From Spirochaeta sp. (GTDB lineage Bacteria; Spirochaetota; Spirochaetia; DSM-2461), in contig JAUVIY010000069.1 in NCBI GenBank assembly GCA_030592625.1, positions 1 through 10,480 of the forward strand: a stretch of 10,480 nt of DNA. Direction: 5' to 3'. This document shows positions 1 through 5,880 of this stretch, in pieces. The notes under the pieces are model-generated. The model saw only the letters and a list, made by a program, of their open reading frames with translations. It did no database searches and had not been told where the DNA came from. Every line of letters begins with the position of its first letter. The stretch's first letter is position 1. The translations under genes were made by a program, and so were the position numbers.

Positions 1-644
1 AGGTTCCTCTGGACCAGGCGGCTCTTGTGGAACCGATGGCTATCGCAGCCAACGCTATCCTGGGCAAGGCTGGAGTGAATACCGGGGATTATGTCGTCAT
101 TCTCGGTACCGGACCTATTGCCTTGTTAGCCCTGCAGATGACAAGAGCCGCTGGCGCCGCCCGTATCGTCACTACCGGCCTGAACGCCGATGAGAAGGGT
201 CGATTCGCCGCGGCGAAGATGTTCGGTGCCAATTTGACGGTGAATGCTCAATGGCAGGATCCGGTGGAAGCAGTGATGAACGACACCAATGGTAAAGGAT
301 CCGACCTGGTGATTGATCTCTCCGGAGCGGCACCGGCCATTCTCGGCGGATTGCGGATGCTGAAGAAGGACGGACGATTCTGTGCCATCGGCCTGCCCCA
401 CGATAAAATTTCGATTCCCTGGGCGGACACCGTCCTGGGTGCCCAGACCATATACTTCAGTTACAGCTCGGATTACCTTGCCTGGGAAAGGTGTCTGGGC
501 ATGCTGGCCGACGGCCGTGTGCGGACCAATGGTTTCACCGATCATCGCTACCCTCTGGATCATTGGAAAGAGGCTTTCGAACTCGCCCGAAGCGGCGAGG
601 TTCTGAAGGTGATTATCGATCCTAAAGGCTCGGGGGGAGCATGA
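1..644 (+). CDS. Zinc-type medium-chain alcohol/polyol dehydrogenase, C-terminal fragment (5' partial)
   Basis: The reading frame is open from base 3 to the TGA at 642-644 and gives about 213 residues of a protein whose N-terminus lies outside the window. The fragment starts in the conserved segment before the nucleotide fold (A-A-L-V-E-P), whose Glu is the one near the catalytic zinc in sorbitol/threonine dehydrogenases. A Rossmann motif GTGPIA follows at about residues 35-40 of the fragment; its last Gly is replaced by Ala. The usual Asp after the second strand is absent (TTGLNADEK), so strict NAD specificity is uncertain. The segment D-L-V-I-D-L-S-G and the later G-R-F-C-A-I-G are typical of the family. 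The zinc-ligand Cys/His residues would be upstream and cannot be checked. The gene ends in an overlap or near-overlap with the lactonase gene, suggesting a shared transcript for sugar or polyol oxidation. The substrate is not determined; sorbitol-, threonine- or galactitol-dehydrogenase-like enzymes are all possible. Confidence 0.88.
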   Translation, partial: VPLDQAALVEPMAIAANAILGKAGVNTGDYVVILGTGPIALLALQMTRAAGAARIVTTGLNADEKGRFAAAKMFGANLTVNAQWQDPVEAVMNDTNGKGSDLVIDLSGAAPAILGGLRMLKKDGRFCAIGLPHDKISIPWADTVLGAQTIYFSYSSDYLAWERCLGMLADGRVRTNGFTDHRYPLDHWKEAFELARSGEVLKVIIDPKGSGGA

Positions 645-1519
645 GGATGAGAGCCGAAGTAGTAATTAAGAAGCATTCCACTCTCGGTGAAGGTGCGATA
701 TGGGATGCTGCCGAAGGCGTCTTGTACTGGGTGGATATCGTTGAAAAAAAGCTTTTCACCTACGATCCGACGAATGGGACGAACCGTGAGCTCAAACTGG
801 AGAAACTCATCGGGACGGTGGTACCCCGGGGAAAGGGCGGGCTAACCGTCGCCCTGGAGGACGGATTTTACAACCTGGATCCGGTGACAGGCGACCTTGA
901 GCCAATTGTCGACCCGGAATCTAACAATCCCGATACCCGATTTAACGACGGTAAATGCGATCCTTCGGGCCGCTTCTGGGCCGGTACTATGGGCCGGGAC
1001 GGGGAAGCGGGAAAGGGGAGCCTCTACCGGCTGGATGCCGATGGGAGTGTGACAACCATGCTTTCTGGGATTCATATCTCCAACGGTATTTGCTGGAGCC
1101 CGGACAAGCGAACCATGTATCACACCGACACCCTGGACCGGGTGATCCGGGCTTACGATTACGACGATAAGAGCGGAACAATTTCCGGTGAGCGAACCGT
1201 GGTGACGGTAGCCGAGAAGGATGGTTTCCCCGACGGGATGACTATCGATGCCGAAGGAATGCTCTGGGTGGCTCTTTGGGACGGTGGGAGAGTCATACGT
1301 TACGATCCCGACACCGGCAGGAAACTGGCCGAGGTATCAGTTCCAGTGTCACGAGTCACCTCCTGCGCTTTTGGCGGCCCGGGACTCGGAACGCTGTATA
1401 TCACTACAGCGACAATGGGCATGGATGAAAGTGAAATGGCGGATGAGCCTCTGGCAGGATCGCTCTTCGCCTGCGAACCCGGCGTCGTCGGGATGCCGGC
1501 CTTCGCCTATGAAGGGTGA
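641..1519 (+). CDS. SMP-30/gluconolactonase/LRE family sugar lactonase
   Basis: This 292-residue protein is a full-length member of the six-bladed beta-propeller lactonases, which hydrolyse aldonolactones to sugar acids with one bound divalent metal, normally in the cytoplasm. The conserved points are visible: L-G-E-G at 15-18 (metal Glu17), R-F-N-D-G at 100-104 (substrate-contacting Arg100 and Asn102), S-N-G at 147-149 (metal Asn148) and F-P-D-G-M at 196-200 (metal Asp198). The propeller repeats G-x-L/R-F-W and Y-D-x-x-T-G recur along the chain. The start is ambiguous. ATG 641 overlaps the preceding stop as ATGA, but the G-rich site GGGGGGAG at 632-638 is only 2 nt away. ATG 647 (Met3) has an 8-nt spacer from the same site and would shorten the protein by two residues. 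There is no signal peptide. With dehydrogenases on both sides, a role in a dehydrogenase-lactonase sugar oxidation route is likely; the sugar is unknown. Confidence 0.92.
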   Translation: MRMRAEVVIKKHSTLGEGAIWDAAEGVLYWVDIVEKKLFTYDPTNGTNRELKLEKLIGTVVPRGKGGLTVALEDGFYNLDPVTGDLEPIVDPESNNPDTRFNDGKCDPSGRFWAGTMGRDGEAGKGSLYRLDADGSVTTMLSGIHISNGICWSPDKRTMYHTDTLDRVIRAYDYDDKSGTISGERTVVTVAEKDGFPDGMTIDAEGMLWVALWDGGRVIRYDPDTGRKLAEVSVPVSRVTSCAFGGPGLGTLYITTATMGMDESEMADEPLAGSLFACEPGVVGMPAFAYEG

Positions 1520-1559
1520 CGTCAGGTATTAACAAGAAGAAGTATCAAGGAGAAATCCA

Positions 1560-2372
1560 ATGAGATTGAGGGATAAAGTGGTGGTTATCACCGGCTCGGG
1601 AGCCGGTATCGGTAAGTGCATCGCCGAGGTGTTCGCCCGGGAGGGTGCCATAGTTATCGCCAGTTCAAGGCGGGAGATAAACGGGAAACCCGTAGTCGAT
1701 GATATAGTAGCCGCCGGCGGCCGGGCGGAATTTGTTCTTTGCGACGTATCGGTGGAAGAAGACGTGATGGCTCTCATGCTTACAGCGGAAGAAAGATACG
1801 GCGGGATTGACATCCTGGTAAACAACGCCGGGGTGAACTTTGTCAAACCCTTCATTGAAGTGGAATCGGCGGACTGGGACCGTGTAATCAACACCGACTT
1901 AAGGGGAACTTTCCTATGCTCCCGGTACGCGGTGCCTCAGATGCTGAATAGGGGGGGCGGCTCCATCGTGAATATCACCACGGTCCATACCAAGGCCTGT
2001 ATGCCGGGGGCTGCGCCATATGACGCGGCCAAATGGGGAGTCGTTGGACTCACCAAGTCTATGGCAGTGGAACTGGCTACGAAAAACATCCGGGTGAATG
2101 CCCTCTCCCCGGGCCTCATTGATACTCAAATCTGGGACGATATCAAGGCTGCGGCCCCGGACCTGGACGAGTGTCTTGGCTTCTGGCGGTCGAACATCCC
2201 GATGGGGCGAGTGGGAACGGTGGAAGAAATCGCCTACACGGCGGTGTTTCTTGCCGGCGATGAGGCCAGCTATATTACCGGTGCCAACCTCTTTGCCGAC
2301 GGCGGCATGACCAGTCAGCTTATCAGCCAGGAACCCTTTGATTCGGAGTCGTTGGATGGTGGGACGCGTTGA
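1560..2372 (+). CDS. Classical SDR-family NAD(P)-dependent oxidoreductase
   Basis: This 270-residue protein has the length and motif order of classical short-chain dehydrogenases, which oxidise or reduce a hydroxyl/keto group on sugars, sugar acids or related compounds. It shows the cofactor motif TGSGAGIG at 11-18, CDV at 61-63, NNAG at 88-91, the active-site Asn111 (N-T-D), and the Y-x-x-x-K pair Tyr154/Lys158. C-terminal features I-R-V-N-A-L-S-P-G and I-T-G-A-N-L-F-A-D-G-G are canonical. The catalytic Ser position, 13 residues before Tyr154, is Thr141 (I-V-N-I-T-T). Arg37/Arg38 after the second strand hint at NADP(H), weakly. The ATG is preceded by AAGGAGA at 1547-1553 with a 6-nt spacer, and lies 40 nt after the lactonase stop, consistent with the same operon. 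It could be the sugar dehydrogenase feeding the lactonase or a later keto-sugar-acid reductase; the sequence alone does not decide. Confidence 0.93.
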   Translation: MRLRDKVVVITGSGAGIGKCIAEVFAREGAIVIASSRREINGKPVVDDIVAAGGRAEFVLCDVSVEEDVMALMLTAEERYGGIDILVNNAGVNFVKPFIEVESADWDRVINTDLRGTFLCSRYAVPQMLNRGGGSIVNITTVHTKACMPGAAPYDAAKWGVVGLTKSMAVELATKNIRVNALSPGLIDTQIWDDIKAAAPDLDECLGFWRSNIPMGRVGTVEEIAYTAVFLAGDEASYITGANLFADGGMTSQLISQEPFDSESLDGGTR

Positions 2373-2392
2373 TTGGGTCTTCTCCCCCGTAT

Positions 2393-2420
2393 TGTTCTCA
2401 TTAACATGTTCTCATTGACA
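2393..2420. repeat. Two adjacent 14-bp direct repeats, likely operator
   Basis: TGTTCTCATTAACA (2393-2406) is followed directly, with no spacer, by TGTTCTCATTGACA (2407-2420); they differ at one base. Each copy is also an imperfect inverted repeat: TGTT-N6-AACA in the first and TGT-N8-ACA in the second. The last six bases of copy 2 are the promoter -35 hexamer. The repeats are seen directly. A role as regulator binding sites is inferred from position and symmetry, and the regulator is not in the window. Confidence 0.7.
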
Positions 2421-2444
2421 TAAAAGATATGGTCGATTTATTAT
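2415..2444 (+). promoter_or_regulatory. Sigma70-type promoter for the operon starting at 2495
   Basis: A perfect TTGACA -35 box (2415-2420) is followed after 18 nt by TATTAT (2439-2444), which matches the TATAAT consensus at five of six positions. Transcription would start near 2451, giving a leader of about 45 nt before the ATG at 2495. The position in the only real gap, directly upstream of a tightly packed seven-gene operon, supports the call. The spacer is 1 nt longer than the optimum. Confidence 0.68.
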
Positions 2445-2485
2445 AAACAAGTAAAAGGTTGAACCATTAAAAGGTAAGTGTGTTT

Positions 2486-2490
2486 GGAGG
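2486..2490 (+). promoter_or_regulatory. Ribosome binding site fixing the ATG 2495 start
   Basis: GGAGG lies 4 nt before ATG 2495. An in-frame GTG at 2480 would place this site inside the coding region and has only AAAAGG upstream. ATG 2495 is therefore preferred, despite a spacer shorter than ideal. Confidence 0.7.
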
Positions 2491-2494
2491 TTAT

Positions 2495-3865
2495 ATGAAC
2501 GATCTGGAATACATTCAAAGTCTGGTAGAGAAGGCCAGGGAAGCCATGGTGAAGCTCGATCCCTTCGGACAGAAAGATATTGACCGCATGGTTCGGGTTA
2601 TCGCAAAGTATGTCTTCGACAACGCCGCAGAGCTTGCGGAGATATCCGTGATGGAAACCCGCATGGGCACCGTAGAGTACAAGACCAGGAAGAACCTGGG
2701 TAAGGCCAAGATTATCTGGCACAGTCTCAAGGGTAAAAAGTCCATGGGAATTATCAGCGAAGACGAGGAGACCGGCATCATCGAAGTAGCCAAGCCTATC
2801 GGTGTAGTCGGGGCGATTCAACCCACCACCAACCCCCAGGTGACGCCGATGATCAACGCCATGTCCGCCATAAAGGGTAAGAACGCCATTATAATTGCCC
2901 CTCATCCCCGGGCTCAAAACACAACAAGTTACCTGGTGGATAAGTGGAACGGAGAGCTGGCAAAGCTGGGTGCACCTGAGAACCTCATACAATGTGTCGA
3001 GGACACGAGCATCGAACGGACCAATCTGCTGATGCAGAACGCCGACATCGTTGTAGCAACCGGTGGCCCCGGCATGGTGAAGGCCGCCTACAGCGGTGGC
3101 CGGCCCTCCTTCGGTGTCGGCCAGGGAAACGTCCAGACCATCGTGGACCGGGATGTGGACATGAAGGAGGCCATCGGGATGATTGTCGACGGCCGCGTCT
3201 TCGACAATGGCATTATCTGCTCCGGCGAGCAGACCATTATCACCCCGGAGGACCGCTGGGACGAGATGCGAAAAGAACTCGAGGCCGTCGGCGGCTACTG
3301 GATCGACAATGAGGGCGACCGGGAGAAGCTTATGGCCGAGCTCTTCATCGACGGTCACCTGAACAAGGATCTTATAGGCAAGAATGTTTCGGAAATAGCC
3401 GTGGCAGCCGGTGTGTCCATCCCTGATGGTACTAGGGTCATAGTGATGCCGGAGGACTCCGCCAACAAAACGAGCCTCCTGCGTAAAGAGAAGATGTTCC
3501 CCGTCATTACTCCTTTCAAGTACGGTGAGTTCTCCGAAGGCGTAGACATCTTAATCGAGAATCTGAATATCGAAGGCAAGGGTCATTCGGTGTCCATTCA
3601 TTCGAACAACGAGGATCACATCCGGGAGCTGGGCCTTCGGGCGCCGGTGTGCCGGGTAATCGTGAATCAGCCCTGTGCCACCACCGCCGGAGGCAGTTTT
3701 TTTAACGGTCTGAATCCCACCAGCACCCTGGGCTGCGGATCCTGGGGCAATAACAGTATCTCCGAGAACCTCTACTACAAACATATGTTGAACATCACCC
3801 GCATCGCCAAGGTGAAGAAAAACCCCGTCATTCCGACAGACGAAGAGCTCTGGGCCGAAAAATGA
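2495..3865 (+). CDS. CoA-acylating aldehyde dehydrogenase (succinate-semialdehyde / sulfoacetaldehyde dehydrogenase type)
   Basis: This 456-residue protein belongs to the CoA-dependent aldehyde dehydrogenases, which catalyse aldehyde + CoA + NAD(P)+ to acyl-CoA + NAD(P)H, reversibly. It has the acylating-family landmarks: P-T-T-N-P at 110-114, N-A-M-S-A-I-K-G-K-N at 121-130, A-P-H-P at 135-138, V-A-T-G-G-P-G-M-V-K-A-A-Y at 187-199, the active-site N-G-I-I-C-S-G-E-Q with nucleophile Cys242, and a C-terminal block T-A-G-G-S-F-F-N-G-L-N-P (397-408) then L-G-C-G-S-W-G (412-418). From memory these match the Clostridium kluyveri succinate-semialdehyde dehydrogenase (CoA-acylating) much better than EutE/PduP, which carry a different active-site context. 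Enzymes annotated as sulfoacetaldehyde dehydrogenase (acylating) appear to belong to the same broad group. The ligase genes begin within its stop codon (ATGA), so its acyl-CoA product is probably handed to them. The exact aldehyde is unknown. Confidence 0.9.
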   Translation: MNDLEYIQSLVEKAREAMVKLDPFGQKDIDRMVRVIAKYVFDNAAELAEISVMETRMGTVEYKTRKNLGKAKIIWHSLKGKKSMGIISEDEETGIIEVAKPIGVVGAIQPTTNPQVTPMINAMSAIKGKNAIIIAPHPRAQNTTSYLVDKWNGELAKLGAPENLIQCVEDTSIERTNLLMQNADIVVATGGPGMVKAAYSGGRPSFGVGQGNVQTIVDRDVDMKEAIGMIVDGRVFDNGIICSGEQTIITPEDRWDEMRKELEAVGGYWIDNEGDREKLMAELFIDGHLNKDLIGKNVSEIAVAAGVSIPDGTRVIVMPEDSANKTSLLRKEKMFPVITPFKYGEFSEGVDILIENLNIEGKGHSVSIHSNNEDHIRELGLRAPVCRVIVNQPCATTAGGSFFNGLNPTSTLGCGSWGNNSISENLYYKHMLNITRIAKVKKNPVIPTDEELWAEK

Positions 3866-5004
3866 AGTTATTGGAATACATGGCGCGAGATGTCTTCGAC
3901 GCCTACGAAATACCATCCACCTCAGGTGCAATTGCGGGAAGTCTTGATGAGCTTAAGGTTCTCGCCCCCGATCAGGATTATCCGGTTGCCATCAAGGCAC
4001 AGGTGCAGACCGGTGGCCGGGGCAAGGCCGGAGGTATTCAATTTGCCGATGATGAACAGGAATTCCTGGAGAAAGGCAGAAAAATCCTGGGGATGACCAT
4101 CAACGGTTTCAAGGTTAAGAAAGTGTTTATTAACCCGAAGGTGGATATCGACAGGGAAATGTACTTGAGTTTCACCCTGGATCGAAAAACCAAACTCCCG
4201 GTGATGATTTTCAGCCCCGAAGGCGGTGTTGAGATTAACGAGATCGCCGAGAAAAACCCGGAGAAACTTGTCAAGCAGATAATCCCTCCGGGGAACAAAC
4301 TGGATGACTTCTTCATTCGCTACGCTATGGACAAGACCGGACTGGAGCCTGAACTGAAGGATCAGTTTATGGTCTTTTGCCGGAAGCTCTACAATGCCTT
4401 CATCGGGCACGACTGCATGCTTGCCGAGATTAACCCGCTGATCGTTGATCCCGATGGGAAGCTCCTGGCCCTGGACAGCAAGGTGGATATCGATGACAAC
4501 GCTCTCTACAGGCACCCTGAAATTCTCCCGTTCAAGGACGAGATGACCAGCGATGCGACTGTCCGGGAAGCCCGGAGTTTCAACTTTCTGTTTATCCCTA
4601 TTAAGGACGAGGGGAACATCGCCATTATCAGCAACGGTTCGGGGATGATTATGTCTACCATCGATCTCATCAGTAAGAACAAAATGCATGTCACCTGCGT
4701 CCTGGACCTGGGCGGTGGGGCCACCTCCGATCGGGTTAAGGAGGCTCTCAGGATTGTAGCGTCCCGACGGAATGTCGACACCATCTTCATCAACATCTTC
4801 GGGGGTATCACCCGCTGCGACGAGATTGCAGGCGGAGTGGATGCGGCCATGGGTAATCTGGGTGACACCCGGTTGTTGATCCGCCTGGAAGGAACCAACA
4901 AAGAGGCCGGTCTCTCCCTCCTGGAATCTCTGGAAGGGAACATTCGTATCGTTGACGGCCTGGACGAAGGCGTTGCGGCCCTCGGAGAGGAGGTGAAGGC
5001 ATGA
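3862..5004 (+). CDS. sucC: Succinyl-CoA-synthetase-like ADP-forming acyl-CoA ligase, beta subunit
   Basis: This 380-residue protein is close in length and layout to the beta subunit of succinyl-CoA synthetase, with an N-terminal ATP-grasp domain and a C-terminal CoA-ligase flavodoxin-like domain. Visible motifs are the nucleotide-binding Lys45 and G-G-R-G-K-A-G-G (51-58), S-P-E-G-G-V-E-I (118-125), the metal-binding A-E-I-N-P-L at 188-193 (Glu189, Asn191) with Asp205, and N-I-F-G-G-I-T-R-C-D at 311-320. The conserved N-G-A-G-L-A-M of E. coli SucC reads N-G-S-G-M-I-M here (258-264). The enzyme interconverts acid + CoA + ATP with acyl-CoA + ADP + Pi. Its start overlaps the aldehyde dehydrogenase stop as ATGA and has no strong ribosome binding site of its own, so translation is probably coupled. 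The symbol is family-level only; the acid may not be succinate, because an acylating aldehyde dehydrogenase rather than citric-acid-cycle genes sits next to it. Confidence 0.9.
   Translation: MKLLEYMARDVFDAYEIPSTSGAIAGSLDELKVLAPDQDYPVAIKAQVQTGGRGKAGGIQFADDEQEFLEKGRKILGMTINGFKVKKVFINPKVDIDREMYLSFTLDRKTKLPVMIFSPEGGVEINEIAEKNPEKLVKQIIPPGNKLDDFFIRYAMDKTGLEPELKDQFMVFCRKLYNAFIGHDCMLAEINPLIVDPDGKLLALDSKVDIDDNALYRHPEILPFKDEMTSDATVREARSFNFLFIPIKDEGNIAIISNGSGMIMSTIDLISKNKMHVTCVLDLGGGATSDRVKEALRIVASRRNVDTIFINIFGGITRCDEIAGGVDAAMGNLGDTRLLIRLEGTNKEAGLSLLESLEGNIRIVDGLDEGVAALGEEVKA
4988..4994 (+). promoter_or_regulatory. Ribosome binding site of the ligase alpha-subunit gene
   Basis: AGGAGGT, a near-perfect anti-Shine-Dalgarno match, lies 6 nt before ATG 5001 and inside the last codons of the beta-subunit gene. 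The alpha gene thus has its own strong initiation site in addition to the ATGA overlap. Confidence 0.75.
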
Positions 5005-5870
5005 GCTTTCTGATCGACAGGGACACCAGGCTTATTGTCCAGGGAATCACCGGACGGGAAGGGACTTTCCATACAGAGCAGATGCTGGCTTACGATACGA
5101 ACGTTGTGGCCGGCGTCACTCCCGGAAAGGGCGGCAGCGAAGTTCTGGGTGTTCCGGTATACAACACAGTCCTGGAAGCTATGGAGAGGCACAATGCCAA
5201 TACGACCGTACTCTTCGTCCCACCGAAGTTCCTCTATGGCGCCGCCTACGAAGCCATCATGTCCGGTATGCCCCTGGTGATAACCATCGCCGAGGGAACA
5301 CCGGTCCACGACATGCTCAAACTCCATCACCTGGCCAAAGAAAAGGGAGTCACCCTCATCGGCCCCAATTCCTTCGGCGTTATTTCGCCGGGGAAGGCAA
5401 AGGCCGGTTTCATGGCCCACCACCTCTTCTCTCCAGGCAATGTGGGCATCATGTCCCGGAGCGCCACCAACTGTTACGAGACGGTATTCCTGATGAAAAA
5501 AGCCGGTTTCGGTCAATCCACCGTCATCGGTGTCGGCGGCGACATGATTCCCGGATCCACTTTTATTGACCTCCTCCCTCAGTTTGAAGCCGACGAAGAA
5601 ACCGAGTTCATCATTATGATCGGTGAGATTGGCGGAAGCGAAGAAGAACTCGCGGCAGCCTATATCAAGGAAAACATCACCAAGCCCGTCATCGCATTGA
5701 TTGCCGGAAAAAACGCCCCCAAGGGAACCAGCATGGGACATGCAGGGGCTATCGTATCTCCCGACGGCGAAGGTTCGGCGGAGAGCAAGGAAGAGGCCCT
5801 GACCGCCGTCGGTGTTTGCGTGGCCGAGAGCACTCAGGACATCATCCGCATCCTCAAAGGCCTGAAATAA
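5001..5870 (+). CDS. sucD: Succinyl-CoA-synthetase-like ADP-forming acyl-CoA ligase, alpha subunit
   Basis: This 289-residue protein has the same length as E. coli SucD and aligns with it throughout. The CoA-binding Rossmann domain shows Q-G-I-T-G-R-E-G-T-F-H (14-24) and G-V-T-P-G-K-G-G (38-45). The ligase domain shows M-I-G-E-I-G-G-S (206-213) and the phosphohistidine motif G-H-A-G-A (246-250) with His247. Two normally conserved motifs are changed: G-P-N-C-P-G is G-P-N-S-F-G (121-126), and S-R-S-G-T-L-T-Y-E is S-R-S-A-T-N-C-Y-E (152-160). The active enzyme would pair with the beta subunit encoded just upstream (4-nt ATGA overlap). The intact His247 argues for an active ligase; the altered motifs near the active site argue that succinate may not be the natural acid. 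The symbol is family-level. Confidence 0.9.
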   Translation: MSFLIDRDTRLIVQGITGREGTFHTEQMLAYDTNVVAGVTPGKGGSEVLGVPVYNTVLEAMERHNANTTVLFVPPKFLYGAAYEAIMSGMPLVITIAEGTPVHDMLKLHHLAKEKGVTLIGPNSFGVISPGKAKAGFMAHHLFSPGNVGIMSRSATNCYETVFLMKKAGFGQSTVIGVGGDMIPGSTFIDLLPQFEADEETEFIIMIGEIGGSEEELAAAYIKENITKPVIALIAGKNAPKGTSMGHAGAIVSPDGEGSAESKEEALTAVGVCVAESTQDIIRILKGLK

Positions 5871-5875
5871 GGAGA
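5869..5875 (+). promoter_or_regulatory. Ribosome binding site of the E1 alpha gene
   Basis: AAGGAGA, which includes the last two bases of the ligase alpha-subunit stop codon, lies 5 nt before ATG 5881. Confidence 0.7.
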
Positions 5876-5880
5876 AGACT

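Larger units (their letters stand above)
2373..2494. other. Intergenic region separating the sugar-oxidation genes from the seven-gene operon
   Basis: This 122-nt AT-rich gap is the only sizeable non-coding stretch in the window. It contains a tandem 14-bp repeat, a sigma70-like promoter and the ribosome binding site of the acylating aldehyde dehydrogenase gene. I looked for a terminator after the SDR stop and found only a 3-bp GGG/CCC pairing with no convincing U-tract, so readthrough from the upstream genes is possible. No riboswitch-like fold or small ORF was recognised. Confidence 0.8.

Noticed and set aside
2373..2392. Possible terminator after the SDR gene
   Set aside because: Only a three-base GGG/CCC stem can be drawn and no run of T follows; not enough for an intrinsic terminator.
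2457..2465. Small palindrome GGTTGAACC in the leader
   Set aside because: Four-base arms around one base are too short to be convincing as an operator or hairpin in a leader of this size.
2421..2494. Sigma54-type (-24/-12) promoter, as often seen for acetoin operons
   Set aside because: No TGGCAC-N5-TTGC-like sequence was found; the TTGACA/TATTAT pair is a better explanation.
2441..3358. Open frame of 305 codons on the minus strand opposite the aldehyde dehydrogenase
   Set aside because: It runs through the promoter gap into a gene with strong family motifs; no domain or ribosome binding site supports it.
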